Source of the DNA: Azospirillum canadense
Lineage (GTDB): Bacteria; Pseudomonadota; Alphaproteobacteria; Azospirillales; Azospirillaceae
Reading direction: 5' to 3'
Assembly: GCF_025961225.1 (NCBI RefSeq)
Contig: NZ_JAOQNG010000010.1
Span: forward strand, 114,501-178,500
DNA: 64,000 nt
Shown: in pieces, positions 52,937 to 63,388 of the stretch
Numbering within the stretch: the stretch's first letter is position 1
How the letters are laid out: each line of letters starts with the position of its first letter
Position numbers and translations under genes: made by a program
The notes under the pieces: model-generated
Seen by the model: the letters and a program-made list of their open reading frames with translations, nothing else
What the model was told of the DNA's origin: nothing
The model's database searches: none

Positions 52937-55573
52937 TCAGAACTGCTTCAGCAGCCGGTCGATGTATTCGCGCTCCATCTGCGGGCGGTTGTACTGGCCG
53001 GAGCGTTTGCGGAGTTCGTCCAGGATCTCGCGGGCGCGCTGGAGTTCGGCCTCCTCCGGGATCTTCACGTCGTTGCCGTCGTAGTTGCCATAGCCGGACG
53101 GGCGGCGGCCGAGCGGGTCGCGGTTGCGGCCCTGGCGCTGCTGCTGGCCCTGCTGCTGCCCCATCATGCCCGGGCCGCCCTGCTGGCCCATCATCTGCTG
53201 CATCAGCTGCTCGGCGTAGGCCTGCATGCCCTGCTGAAGCTCGTCCATCGCCTGGGTCTGCGAGGGCACGGCGGAGCCCGGCTGGCCCTGCTGGAGCGAC
53301 TGGCCGGCGTCGCGCATGGCGCGTTCGGCGCGGCCCAGCGGGCGGGGGATGTCGCCCTGCTGTTCGCCCATGCGGCGCATCAGCTCGCCCAGCTGGCGGC
53401 GCAGAGCCTCCTGCCGCTCGGCCTGCTGCTGCGACAGCGGGCTTCCGTTCCCTTGCTGGTTCTGGCCCTGCTGCCCCTGCTGGCCGGGCTGCTGGCGGTT
53501 CTGGCGACCGCGCGGGCCTTGTTGGCCCTGTTGGCCCATCTGGGGCTGGCCCTGCTGCTGCCCCATCTGGTCCTGCGACTGGCGGAAGGTCTGGTCGAGC
53601 AGTTGCTGCTGCTGCTGCGCCAAGTCCTGAAGCTCCTTCATCATCTGCCAAGCTTCGTTCTGGCCGCCCTGTTGCTGCTGCATCTGGGCCATGGCGCCGG
53701 AGCGCATGTTCTCCAGCATCTGCTGAAGCTGCGACAGCATCTGGCGTGCCGCGTCGCGGGACCCGGTTTCCGCCATCTGCCGCATTTGGTCCATCATCTG
53801 CTGCAGGTCCTGGCGGTCCATCATGCGGTCGGCCATTTCCGGCGGAATCATGGGGATCTGCTCACCGCGGGCCAGCGCCTCCCGCATCTGCTGCTCCATG
53901 GCCTCCATGAACTTGTCCATGGCCTGCTGAAGCTCGTCCATCAGCTGCTTCAGCTCCTGGTCGGTGGCGCCCTTCTCCAGCGCCTCCGACAGCTTGCGCT
54001 CGGCGTCGCGCAGGTCGCGCTCGGCCAGCGACAGGCCGCCGTCCTCGATGCGCAGGGCGGTCTCCCACAGCACCTGCTGCACCGCCGGGATCTGCTCCCC
54101 CTGCTCGTCCAGCATCAGCCGACCGACCGAGGTGCGCAGCGCCAGGAAGGCGACGATGTCGCCGCTGAACTGGCCGGGGCGCGACGACAGCTCCGCCAGG
54201 GCACGGGCGACCTCCACCCGCGACTCCTTGGGGCGCAGGGTCAGCTTCTTGCGCTCTTCGATGATCGCGCGGGCGACGGGGTGGTTGAACACCCGCTCCG
54301 GCAGGACCATCGCCACGTCCTCCGTGCTGCCGGTCTGGCCAGCGCCGTCCACGGCGGTCATCCGGACGGTGACGTTCAGGCCCGCCCAGGGGTGCGCCGT
54401 CAGGTCGTGGAAGCCGGCGTTGTGCGCGTCCTTCGGCCGGACGCCCGGCAGGGCCAACGGCAGCTCGATGGGCGTGCGGTCGAGGTTCGGGGCCTCGCCC
54501 TCCTGCAATGCCAGCTTGATGATGCCCTTGACCTCCGCGAGGCCGTAGTCGTCGTGCGCGGCGTAGTCGAGCCGCAGGGCGCCGCGCTCGGCCTTCGTCG
54601 GCGGGCTGTTGTAGGCGATGATCGGCGGCTGGTCGGGGATGACCTGCACCGCCCAGGAGCCCAGCGAGCGCGAACCCTGGCTGACGGCGATCTTCGTGCC
54701 GGCCTGGATCGGCTGCTGGATCTGGAAGGTCGAGGAGTCCACGCTCTCGAAGTCGGCGGTCTTGTCGCCGGCCTCCAGCGTCGGGGTGCCGCTGCCGCCG
54801 GTGACGCGGGCCAGCACGAGGCTGCCCTTCGGTACCGGGACGGGGTTGGGCAGGTTCGGGGTGTGGGCCGCGTTGGCCGATTTCAGGAAGATCGGCGGCA
54901 GGCCGGTGTATTCCGGCGGCGTCACCCAGAGGTCGAGCGCGGCGGTGGCCGTTCCGGATTCGCCCGTGAGGCGCGGGCTGAGGGCCGCGACCAGCCGCGG
55001 GGTCCAGTCGCCCCAGGTGGCGCCACCCGCCACGATCAGCACCAGAACCACCAAGGCGCGCAGCGCGTAGCGGTCGTGCGACGCGATGTCGGACAACGGC
55101 CAGGCGACGCGCAGCCGCCGCATGGCGGCGCGCACCCGCTCCTGGTGCAGGCGCCACAGCTCCGCCGCGACGGGGTCGTTGCCGGCGGACCGGTCGCGCA
55201 GGGTCTGGAGGGGGCGGTGGGGCAGGCCGCTGTCACGCTCCAGCCGCCGCCGCGCCGCCGGTTCGTCGGGGGCTTGGAAGCGGCGCAGGCCGCGCCACAG
55301 CGTCAAGCCGAAGGCAGCGGCGAACAGCAGCAACGCCAGCAGATGCAGCCAGCCGGGCAGCAGCGGCAGCAGGTTCAGGAGGGCGAGGGCCAGGAAGGTC
55401 CCGGCGATGGCCGCGGGAATCCAGACGGCCGGCAAGAGGGATTCCCACAGGAGCGCCGCGCGCGCCTGCCACAGGCGGAAACGCGGTTCCGGCCCGCGAG
55501 GCTCCTGTGGCTGCGGCTTCCGCAAAGGGAACCGGAATCCCTCGTTTTGGGGCCGCTCTTCGCTGTCGCTCAT
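52937..55573 (-). CDS. DUF4175/TIGR02302-family membrane protein, Gln/Met-rich
   Basis: 878 residues from ATG 55573 (GGGAG 7 bases upstream); an in-frame ATG 60 codons earlier looks unsupported. Two or three membrane segments near the N-terminus (about 45-95 and 170-190), then a large periplasmic domain with Ig-like strands (TATAALDLWVTPPEYTGLPP), and from about residue 545 a long coiled-coil and low-complexity region extremely rich in Gln, Met and Gly (QQQGQPQMGQQGQQGPRG). The family is alphaproteobacterial and its function is unknown, possibly in cell-envelope organisation. It is 73 bases downstream of the bacteriohemerythrin stop on the same strand. Confidence 0.85.
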   Translation of the reverse strand: MSDSEERPQNEGFRFPLRKPQPQEPRGPEPRFRLWQARAALLWESLLPAVWIPAAIAGTFLALALLNLLPLLPGWLHLLALLLFAAAFGLTLWRGLRRFQAPDEPAARRRLERDSGLPHRPLQTLRDRSAGNDPVAAELWRLHQERVRAAMRRLRVAWPLSDIASHDRYALRALVVLVLIVAGGATWGDWTPRLVAALSPRLTGESGTATAALDLWVTPPEYTGLPPIFLKSANAAHTPNLPNPVPVPKGSLVLARVTGGSGTPTLEAGDKTADFESVDSSTFQIQQPIQAGTKIAVSQGSRSLGSWAVQVIPDQPPIIAYNSPPTKAERGALRLDYAAHDDYGLAEVKGIIKLALQEGEAPNLDRTPIELPLALPGVRPKDAHNAGFHDLTAHPWAGLNVTVRMTAVDGAGQTGSTEDVAMVLPERVFNHPVARAIIEERKKLTLRPKESRVEVARALAELSSRPGQFSGDIVAFLALRTSVGRLMLDEQGEQIPAVQQVLWETALRIEDGGLSLAERDLRDAERKLSEALEKGATDQELKQLMDELQQAMDKFMEAMEQQMREALARGEQIPMIPPEMADRMMDRQDLQQMMDQMRQMAETGSRDAARQMLSQLQQMLENMRSGAMAQMQQQQGGQNEAWQMMKELQDLAQQQQQLLDQTFRQSQDQMGQQQGQPQMGQQGQQGPRGRQNRQQPGQQGQQGQNQQGNGSPLSQQQAERQEALRRQLGELMRRMGEQQGDIPRPLGRAERAMRDAGQSLQQGQPGSAVPSQTQAMDELQQGMQAYAEQLMQQMMGQQGGPGMMGQQQGQQQRQGRNRDPLGRRPSGYGNYDGNDVKIPEEAELQRAREILDELRKRSGQYNRPQMEREYIDRLLKQF

Positions 55574-55646
55574 CCCGCACTCCCGTTCCGCCGCCGTCCC
55601 GTGGCCCTTGCACCGGCCGTAAGGGAGAGCGGCGGCCGGGGCGTCG

Positions 55647-56066
55647 TCAGGATATAGGCTCGGCCGCGGCGTTTTTCCCGGCCCGACCGTCAAGCCATTC
55701 ACCGAACCACTTGTCCATGACCAAAATATGGCCGCACAGCCACATCTCGACATAGTTCTGGAGGAATTGCACCTCCTCCAGGTCGTGGTCGCCGGTGGTG
55801 GACTGCTTGCGCACGAAAGCGGCGAAGCCGTCGTGCATGGCGGTGTGCTTGGCCGCGTCGGGGTAGCCCGTCGCGCGCATCAGGCCTTCCTCGCGGCGGA
55901 AATGATAATCGCAGTAGTCGGCGAGGTCGCGCAGGAACCGGTTCACCGACTCCCGGGTTTCCCCGGCGGCGATCGCGGCGCTGAAGAGGTTGAACAGTTG
56001 GAACAGCCGCTGGTGGTCGGCGTCCACGGCGGCCTGCCCGATGGCGTAGGTCGCGTCCCAGTCCAT
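55647..56066 (-). CDS. Bacteriohemerythrin
   Basis: 139 residues, a four-helix hemerythrin domain that reversibly binds O2 at a di-iron site in the cytoplasm. All ligands are present: His18 (DADHQRLF), His55 and Glu59 (YHFRREE), His74 and His78 (HTAMHDGF), His113 and Asp118 (CGHILVMD). Single-domain proteins may deliver oxygen to enzymes or sense redox state. Start ATG 56066 with a GGGGA site; the frame continues 32 codons upstream without conserved sequence. Confidence 0.93.
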   Translation of the reverse strand: MDWDATYAIGQAAVDADHQRLFQLFNLFSAAIAAGETRESVNRFLRDLADYCDYHFRREEGLMRATGYPDAAKHTAMHDGFAAFVRKQSTTGDHDLEEVQFLQNYVEMWLCGHILVMDKWFGEWLDGRAGKNAAAEPIS

Positions 56067-56185
56067 GGCGGTCCCCGCTCCGGTTGTGAAGGGGGCATTG
56101 TACGCCGGGCCGGCGGGAAAAGGCAGGCGCGAATGCGCGCAGAGGGCGGCCCCGTCTTCCACCCGGGCGGAAGACGGGGCTTGGC

Positions 56186-57451
56186 TCAGGCCTTCAGCCA
56201 GTCGGGCACGCGCTCCGCGGCCAGCATTTCCTCAACGGAGGGGCGGGGGCGGATGACGGCGAAGTCGCTGCCGTTCACCAGCACCTCCGGCACCAGAGGA
56301 CGGGTGTTGTAGGTGGAGGACATCACCGCGCCGTAGGCACCGGCCGACAGGAAGGCGACCAGGTCGTCCGCCCCCAGCGGTGGCAGCAGGCGCTGGAGCG
56401 CGAAGGTGTCGCCGCTTTCGCAGACCGGGCCGACCACGTCGAACGGCTCCTTGATGGCGGCCGGGTCCGGCTCGGTCACCGGGACGATGCCGTGATAGGC
56501 CTCGTAGAGCGCCGGGCGGATCAGGTCGTTCATCGCCGCATCGACGATGACGAAACGGCGGTGCAGGCCGGGCTTCACGAAGATCACGCTCGACACCAGG
56601 ATGCCGGCGTTGCCGACCAGCGAGCGGCCGGGCTCGAGCGTGATGCGGCAGCCGAGATTGCCGGTGATCGACCGCACCATGGCGGCGTAGTCGGCCAGAT
56701 CCGGCGGCGTCTCGTTCTTGTAGGTGATGCCCAGCCCGCCGCCGAGGTCGAGGCGCTGGATGTCGTGCCCGTCCTCGCGCAACACGTGGAGCAAGGCGGC
56801 CACACGCTCGTAGGCGGCGCGGAAGGGGGCGAGGTCGGTCAGCTGCGACCCGATGTGCACGGCGATGGCCACCGGCTTGATGCCGGGCAGCCGGGCTGCC
56901 TTGGCGTAGACCTCCCGCGCGTGGTCGTAGTCGATGCCGAACTTGTTCTCTTTTTTGCCGGTCGCGATCTTGGCGTGGGTCTTGGCGTCCACGTCCGGGT
57001 TCACGCGGAAGGCGATGGGGGCGACCACGCCCAGGCTGCTCGCCACCTCCGACAGCGCCTCCACCTCGGGGATGGATTCCACGTTGATCTGGTGGATGCC
57101 GGCCTCCAGCGCGGCGCGCATCTCGCCGCGCGTCTTGCCGACGCCGGAGAAGACGATGCGCTCCGGCGGAATGCCGCCGGCCAGCGCGCGCTGCATCTCG
57201 CCGCCCGACACCACGTCGGCCCCGGCACCCAGCCGCGCGAAGGTGCGGATGACCGCCAGGTTGGAGTTGGCCTTCACCGCGTAGCAGACGCCGGCGTCCT
57301 GGCCCGCGAAGGCCCCGGCGTAGGCGCTGTAGTGCGCCTCCAGCGCCGCGGTGGAGTAGCAGTAGAAGGGCGTGCCGACGGCCGCCGCGATGGCCGGCAG
57401 CGGCACGGATTCGGCGTGCAGCACACCGTTGCGGTAGGCGAAGGCGCTCAT
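56186..57451 (-). CDS. lysA: Diaminopimelate decarboxylase
   Basis: 421 residues, PLP-dependent group IV decarboxylase: meso-diaminopimelate to lysine and CO2, the last step of lysine synthesis. PLP lysine Lys60 in CYAVKANSN, glycine loop LDLGGGLGITY, active-site CESGD motif and EPGRSLVGNAG are visible. Length is typical. The ATG overlaps the stop of the small lipoprotein gene as ATGA, and that gene in turn overlaps argH, so translation of the three is coupled. The order argH-lipoprotein-lysA is conserved in proteobacteria. Confidence 0.96.
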   Translation of the reverse strand: MSAFAYRNGVLHAESVPLPAIAAAVGTPFYCYSTAALEAHYSAYAGAFAGQDAGVCYAVKANSNLAVIRTFARLGAGADVVSGGEMQRALAGGIPPERIVFSGVGKTRGEMRAALEAGIHQINVESIPEVEALSEVASSLGVVAPIAFRVNPDVDAKTHAKIATGKKENKFGIDYDHAREVYAKAARLPGIKPVAIAVHIGSQLTDLAPFRAAYERVAALLHVLREDGHDIQRLDLGGGLGITYKNETPPDLADYAAMVRSITGNLGCRITLEPGRSLVGNAGILVSSVIFVKPGLHRRFVIVDAAMNDLIRPALYEAYHGIVPVTEPDPAAIKEPFDVVGPVCESGDTFALQRLLPPLGADDLVAFLSAGAYGAVMSSTYNTRPLVPEVLVNGSDFAVIRPRPSVEEMLAAERVPDWLKA

Positions 57452-57629
57452 GGGAAACGGACTCCGGAGGACGGCTGGCTGGGCTTGGGATCAGTCTTGG
57501 GGTTCGGGTAACCCTGGGGGAAGCGGTCATTCTCGCGGCCCTGGGGCGCGTCGACGAAGCCCGGCTTCTTACCGCAGCCGGCGAGCGTCAGCGCGACCGC
57601 CGCGGTGGCGAGGATCAGCAGGGCGCGCT

Positions 57630-57633
<4 letters not shown>
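57448..57633 (-). CDS. Small lipoprotein between argH and lysA (LptM/YifL-like)
   Basis: 61 residues from GTG 57633, which overlaps the argH stop (GTGA). Lipoprotein signal LLILATAAVALTLAGCGKKPGF with Cys20 as the acylation site, followed by a short hydrophilic Pro-rich tail. The position and LAGCGKKPG motif match the small lipoproteins found with lysA in many proteobacteria. E. coli LptM (YifL) assists LptD maturation; transfer of that role here is inference. Its stop overlaps the lysA ATG. Confidence 0.8.
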
Positions 57634-59054
<1,421 letters not shown>

Positions 59055-59093
59055 GATGGACAAGATCACGGTGGGAGGGCTTGGAGCGTGAGT

Positions 59094-59741
59094 ATGCGGA
59101 CTTTGGCGGCCACCGCAATCCTTTGTGTGAGTCTGGCGGGCGGCGGCCTGTGGGCAGCGCTGGCCGGACCCGCCGCCCCGCCGGTCACGGTGCTGGGCAA
59201 GGGGGATGGCGCGGAGCTTGGCGTGGTCATGGCCGGGTTGGATAAGTACCGCTCCGCCGAGAATCCCAAGCCGATTCCGTCGCTGTCCTTCGTGGACGGG
59301 GATGGGCGCCGGGTGGACCTATCGGAGTTCAAGGACAAGCTGGTCCTGCTGAACCTGTGGGCGACCTGGTGCGCGCCTTGCGTGAAGGAGATGCCAGCGC
59401 TCGACCGGTTGCAGGCGCAGCTGGGCGGCGAGGGCTTCCAGGTCGTCGCCTTGTCGGTGGACCGCGGCGGCAAGGACCAGGTGCAGCCCTTCTTCCAGCG
59501 GATCGGCGTGCGCAACCTGGGGCTCTACCTCGATCCGGGAAGCAGCAGCATGCAGGCGCTGTCCCTGCGCGGCCTGCCCACAACCCTGCTGGTCGACCAG
59601 GAAGGCCGCGAGCTTGGCCGTATCGAGGGCGCGGTGGAGTGGGACTCGCCGGAGGTCGTGGCCTTCCTGCGCAAGCATATGGGCCACGGCGGCGGCCCGG
59701 CGCGCGACACGCGGGGTGGGGTGCTGAAGACGGGGGGATGA
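59094..59741 (+). CDS. TlpA-family thiol:disulfide oxidoreductase
   Basis: 215 residues from ATG 59094 with GGAG 7 bases upstream; GTG 59088 is an alternative. N-terminal signal-anchor (ATAILCVSLAGGGLWAALAG), then a thioredoxin fold with WATWCAPCVKEMP (Cys93, Cys96) and the cis-Pro segment RGLPTTLLVD. In the periplasm such proteins reduce cysteines of c-type cytochrome or oxidase-assembly substrates. It diverges from argH. Downstream is a composite palindromic repeat. Confidence 0.9.
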   Translation: MRTLAATAILCVSLAGGGLWAALAGPAAPPVTVLGKGDGAELGVVMAGLDKYRSAENPKPIPSLSFVDGDGRRVDLSEFKDKLVLLNLWATWCAPCVKEMPALDRLQAQLGGEGFQVVALSVDRGGKDQVQPFFQRIGVRNLGLYLDPGSSSMQALSLRGLPTTLLVDQEGRELGRIEGAVEWDSPEVVAFLRKHMGHGGGPARDTRGGVLKTGG

Positions 59742-59754
59742 GAGCGGCCTAGTT

Positions 59755-59881
59755 CCTTCTCCCCTCCGGGGAGAAGGTTAGGATGAGGGGGCGGCCGCAG
59801 GCCGGAAACGTCCACTCATTGCAGTGGTTTGACGCCCTTCGGGCGCCCCCTCACCCTACCCCTCTCCCCAGGGGGAGAGGG
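59755..59881. repeat. Composite palindromic intergenic element (copy 3)
   Basis: About 127 bases: hairpin ccttctcccc/ggggagaagg (59755-59777), outer arms (ggttaggatgagggggcg against cgccccctcaccctacc) and a second hairpin ccctctcccc/ggggagaggg (59860-59881). Same layout as copies 1 and 2 but a different centre. It separates two convergent genes. Confidence 0.85.
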
Positions 59882-59890
59882 GGCAAAAAG

Positions 59891-60451
59891 CTATTCCGAC
59901 GACCCCGACGTCGCCGGCGGCGCTTGGCTCTGTGGCGGCGCCGGGCGGTGGGACAGGTCGCGGGCGATGGCGCGGGCGTCCTCGAAGTGGGCGTGCAGCA
60001 TCGGCAGGGTGTCGCGGGCGAAGTCGGCGGTCTCGCCGTCGCGTTCGGCCTGGGCTTCGAACAGCTTGATGGCGCGGGCGTGGGTTTCCTCCTCCGCGGC
60101 GATGTAGCGGCGGTCGAAGGCCTCCTCCGGAGTGTCGCGCAGGCTCGCCAGATGGGCGCGGGCGGCCGGGTTCAGCTCGCGTGGAATCGGGATGTCGTGG
60201 CGCTGGGCCATGTCGACGAGACGGTCGGCCACCGGGCCATGCTCGTCCACGACGCGGCGGGCGAAGCGGCGGACGGATTCGGTTTCCGCCCGGTCCTGCG
60301 CCAGCTTGCCGAGCGCGCGTTCCGCCATGCTGTCGGCCAGCGCCTCGCTGATGAAGTTCCGTTCCTGGCGGGAGAGCGGCAGCGGTTGCTGAGCCAGCGC
60401 CGCATGCCCCAGGGACACCAGAAGCACCGCCGAGATGAGGGCACGCCGCAT
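59891..60451 (-). CDS. DUF4142-family exported protein
   Basis: 186 residues from ATG 60451 (GGGAG 8 bases upstream). Signal peptide MRRALISAVLLVSLGHAALAQ, then a helical DUF4142 domain: SEALADSMAERALGKLAQDRAETESVRRFARRVVDEHGPVADRLVDMAQRHDIPIP and a second helix pair. Family members are periplasmic or outer-membrane four-helix ferritin-like proteins of unclear role. The Pro/Ser-rich C-terminal tail is disordered. The earlier in-frame ATG (60520) lies within the terminator. Confidence 0.85.
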   Translation of the reverse strand: MRRALISAVLLVSLGHAALAQQPLPLSRQERNFISEALADSMAERALGKLAQDRAETESVRRFARRVVDEHGPVADRLVDMAQRHDIPIPRELNPAARAHLASLRDTPEEAFDRRYIAAEEETHARAIKLFEAQAERDGETADFARDTLPMLHAHFEDARAIARDLSHRPAPPQSQAPPATSGSSE

Positions 60452-60518
60452 CGTCCGTTCTCCCGCCTGAAGAATGGGTCTTGCCGGGACGAACAGAGCG
60501 GGGGCTCGGCGGTTCCGC

Positions 60519-60560
60519 AAAGAAAAACCCGCCCTGGCTTCCCAGGGCGGGTTTTTCTTT
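60519..60560. terminator. Bidirectional Rho-independent terminator after hbd
   Basis: Arms aaagaaaaacccgccctgg (60519-60537) and its exact complement (60542-60560), loop cttc. GC-rich stem base and A/T tails on both sides give U-runs on either strand. It lies 38 bases downstream of the hbd stop and should end the etfB-etfA-hbd transcript. Rightward transcripts would also stop here. Confidence 0.9.
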
Positions 60561-60597
60561 GTCAGCCCTTGCGGACCAACCCTCAGCGGGTCGGGCC

Positions 60598-61476
60598 TCA
60601 GCGAGTCGGGACGGGCGGGTTCTTGGAGTAGTCGTAGAAGCCGCGACCGACCTTGCGGCCGACCCAGCCGGCCTCGACGTACTTCACCAGCAGCGGGCAG
60701 GGGCGGTACTTGCTGTCGGCCAAGCCTTCGTAGAGGACCTGCATGACCGCCAGACAGGTGTCCAGGCCGATGAAGTCGGCCAGCTCCAGCGGGCCCATCG
60801 GGTGGTTGGCGCCCAGCTTCAGCGCGGTGTCGATGGCCGACACGCCGCCCACGCCCTCATAGAGGGTGTAGACCGCCTCGTTGATCATCGGCAGCAAGAT
60901 GCGGTTGACGATGAAGGCCGGGAAATCCTCGGCCACCGCCGCCGTCTTGCCGATGTTGGCGGTCAGCTCGGCGACGGCGGCGAAGGTCGCCTCGTCGGTC
61001 GCGATGCCGCGGATCAGCTCGACGAGCTGCATCACCGGCACCGGGTTCATGAAGTGCATGCCCATGAACTTCGACGGCCGGTCGGTCGAGGCCGCGAGGC
61101 GGGTGATCGAGATCGACGAGGTGTTCGTCGCGATCAGCGCCTCGGGCTTCAGGTTGGGGACCAGCTTCTTGAAGATCTCGCGCTTCAGCGCCTCGTTCTC
61201 CGTCGCCGCCTCGACGACGAGGTCGGCGTCACCGAAGACCGACAGGTCGGAGCCGGTGGAAATGCGGGCCAGCGCGGCGTCCCTGTCGGCCTCCGTCAGC
61301 TTCCCCTTCTGGACCTGACGGTCCATGTTCTTGGAGATGCCGGCGACCGACTTCTGCAGGATCTCCGGGCTGATGTCGGAGATGATGACCTCGTAACCCG
61401 CCTGGGCGCAGACGTGGGCAATGCCACTGCCCATCTGGCCGGCACCAATCACGCCAATCTTCTTGATCGTGGACAT
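60598..61476 (-). CDS. hbd: 3-hydroxybutyryl-CoA dehydrogenase
   Basis: 292 residues. It interconverts acetoacetyl-CoA and (S)-3-hydroxybutyryl-CoA with NAD(P). N-terminal Rossmann motif GVIGAGQMGSGIAHVCA, NTSSISITRLA, catalytic His in GMHFMNPVPVM, and the C-terminal dimer domain with NRILLPMINEAVYTLYEG and GANHPMGPLELADFIG. Single-domain size shows it is not fused to enoyl-CoA hydratase. 40 bases after etfA: the set channels electrons from acyl-CoA oxidation or butyryl-CoA/ethylmalonyl-type metabolism. Confidence 0.95.
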   Translation of the reverse strand: MSTIKKIGVIGAGQMGSGIAHVCAQAGYEVIISDISPEILQKSVAGISKNMDRQVQKGKLTEADRDAALARISTGSDLSVFGDADLVVEAATENEALKREIFKKLVPNLKPEALIATNTSSISITRLAASTDRPSKFMGMHFMNPVPVMQLVELIRGIATDEATFAAVAELTANIGKTAAVAEDFPAFIVNRILLPMINEAVYTLYEGVGGVSAIDTALKLGANHPMGPLELADFIGLDTCLAVMQVLYEGLADSKYRPCPLLVKYVEAGWVGRKVGRGFYDYSKNPPVPTR

Positions 61477-61516
61477 GTGAGCTTCCCCGCGAGTGGTTGG
61501 TGGGACTTGGACCGGC

Positions 61517-62464
61517 TTACGCCTTGCCGAGCGCGTCGGTCAGCTCCGGCACCGCCTTGAAGAGGTCGGCGACCAGACCATAGTCCGCCACTTGGAAGAT
61601 GGGCGCTTCCTCATCCTTGTTGATTGCGACGATGACCTTGCTGTCCTTCATGCCGGCGAGGTGCTGGATGGCCCCCGAGATGCCGACGGCGATGTACAGC
61701 TCCGGCGCCACGATCTTGCCGGTTTGCCCGACCTGGTAGTCGTTGGGAACGAAGCCCGCGTCGACCGCCGCGCGGCTGGCGCCGACCGCGGCGCCGAGCT
61801 TGTCGGCCAGGGCTTCCAGCAGCTTGAAGTTCTCACCCGACTGCATGCCGCGGCCGCCCGAGACGACGATCTTGGCCTGCGTCAGCTCCGGACGCTCCGA
61901 CTTCGTCAGCTCCTGGCCGACGAACTTGGCGGAACCGGCATCGCCCGTCCCGGCCACGCTCTCAACGGCGGCCGAACCGCCGGTCGCCGCCGCCTCAAAG
62001 GCGGTGGTGCGGACCGTGATCACCTTGATGGCGTCCGAGGACTGCACCGTGGCGATCGCGTTGCCGGCGTAGATCGGCCGCTCGAAGGTGTCGGCGGAGA
62101 CCACCCCGGTGATGTCGGAGATCGCCGCCACGTCGAGCAGGGCCGCCACGCGCGGCAGAAGGTTCTTGCCCTCCGACGTCGCCGCGGCCAGCACGTGCCC
62201 GTAGCTCTTGGCGAGGCCGACGACCAGCGGGGCGAGGTTCTCCGGCAGGGCGTGCGCGTAGGCCGCGTCGTCGGCCAGCAGCACCTTGGAGACGCCGGTC
62301 ACCTTGGCGGCGGCATCGGCAACGGCCTGGGCCCCCTGGCCGGCGACCAGCAGGTGGATGTCGCCCCCAAGAGAGTTTGCAATCTTGGCAGCGGCGGTGA
62401 CCGCGTTCAGCGTGGCGGGCTTCAGCGCGGCGTTGTCGTGTTCGGCAATGACGAGAATGGCCAT
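61517..62464 (-). CDS. etfA: Electron transfer flavoprotein alpha subunit
   Basis: 315 residues. N-terminal domain with ILVIAEHDNAALKPATLNAV, and the C-terminal FAD-binding domain with IVVSGGRGMQSGENFKLLEALADKLGAAVGASRAAVDAGF, QVGQTGKIVAPELYIAVGISGAIQHLAG and AINKDEEAPIF. With EtfB it accepts electrons from acyl-CoA and related dehydrogenases and gives them to ETF:quinone oxidoreductase. It starts 1 base after the etfB stop. Confidence 0.97.
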   Translation of the reverse strand: MAILVIAEHDNAALKPATLNAVTAAAKIANSLGGDIHLLVAGQGAQAVADAAAKVTGVSKVLLADDAAYAHALPENLAPLVVGLAKSYGHVLAAATSEGKNLLPRVAALLDVAAISDITGVVSADTFERPIYAGNAIATVQSSDAIKVITVRTTAFEAAATGGSAAVESVAGTGDAGSAKFVGQELTKSERPELTQAKIVVSGGRGMQSGENFKLLEALADKLGAAVGASRAAVDAGFVPNDYQVGQTGKIVAPELYIAVGISGAIQHLAGMKDSKVIVAINKDEEAPIFQVADYGLVADLFKAVPELTDALGKA

Positions 62465-62465
62465 G

Positions 62466-63230
62466 TCAGATCACCCGCGCATCGTTCTTCAGCTTGTCGA
62501 CCAGGGCGGCGACATCCGCCACCTTCACGCCGGCCTTGCGTTTGGCGGGCTCGGCCACCTTCAGCGTCTTCAGCCGGGGCGCCACGTCCACGCCGAGCGC
62601 GTCGGGCGTCAGCGTGTCGATCGGCTTCTTCTTGGCCTTCATGATGTTGGGCAGCGAAGCGTAGCGCGGCTCGTTCAGGCGCAGGTCGGCGGTGACCACG
62701 GCCGGGAGCTTCAGCTCCACCGTCTCGAGGCCGCCGTCGATCTCGCGGGTGACGGTCACCGCGCCCTCGCCGGGCACGACCTTGGAGGCGAAGGTGCCCT
62801 GCGGCCAGCCGAGCAGTGCGGCGAGCATCTGGCCGGTCTGGTTGCAGTCGTCGTCGATCGCCTGCTTGCCCAGGATGACCAGCCCAGAACCATTTTGATT
62901 CAGGCCTTCCTTGTCGACCAGCGCCTTCAGCACCTTGGCGACGGCCAGCGGCTGGGTTTCGGCGTCGGTCTGCACCAGGATGCCACGGTCGGCGCCCATG
63001 GCGAGCGCGGTGCGCAGCGTCTCCTGCGCGGCGGTCGGGCCGACGGTGACCACGATGACCTCGGTGGCCTTGCCGGCTTCCTTCAGGCGTACGGCCTCTT
63101 CGACGGCGATCTCGTCGAAGGGGTTCATGCTCATCTTCACGTTGGCGGTCTCAACGCCCGAGCCGTCCGCCTTCACGCGGATCTTGACGTTGTAATCGAC
63201 CACCCGCTTGACCGGGACGAGGACCTTCAT
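62466..63230 (-). CDS. etfB: Electron transfer flavoprotein beta subunit
   Basis: 254 residues. Begins MKVLVPVKRVVDYNVKIRVK; AMP-binding domain; ends with the ETF-beta signature region VTADLRLNEPRYASLPNIMKAKKKPI at about 180-205. It binds AMP as a structural cofactor and recognises dehydrogenase partners. First gene of etfB-etfA-hbd, with a 158-base upstream gap holding the promoter. Confidence 0.97.
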   Translation of the reverse strand: MKVLVPVKRVVDYNVKIRVKADGSGVETANVKMSMNPFDEIAVEEAVRLKEAGKATEVIVVTVGPTAAQETLRTALAMGADRGILVQTDAETQPLAVAKVLKALVDKEGLNQNGSGLVILGKQAIDDDCNQTGQMLAALLGWPQGTFASKVVPGEGAVTVTREIDGGLETVELKLPAVVTADLRLNEPRYASLPNIMKAKKKPIDTLTPDALGVDVAPRLKTLKVAEPAKRKAGVKVADVAALVDKLKNDARVI

Positions 63231-63388
63231 ATCCCACCCTTTTCTTCAATTTTCCTGGCGCGCCTTCAGGCCGAGCGCCGAATCGGGCAGCTGTGACAGC
63301 GCTGCGACCATAGGATTTGTGCTATTGGCTGTCAACGCCGCCCGCGCCGCAGGTGCGAAGGCCTCAACGTCGCGGACAGCATTTCGGA

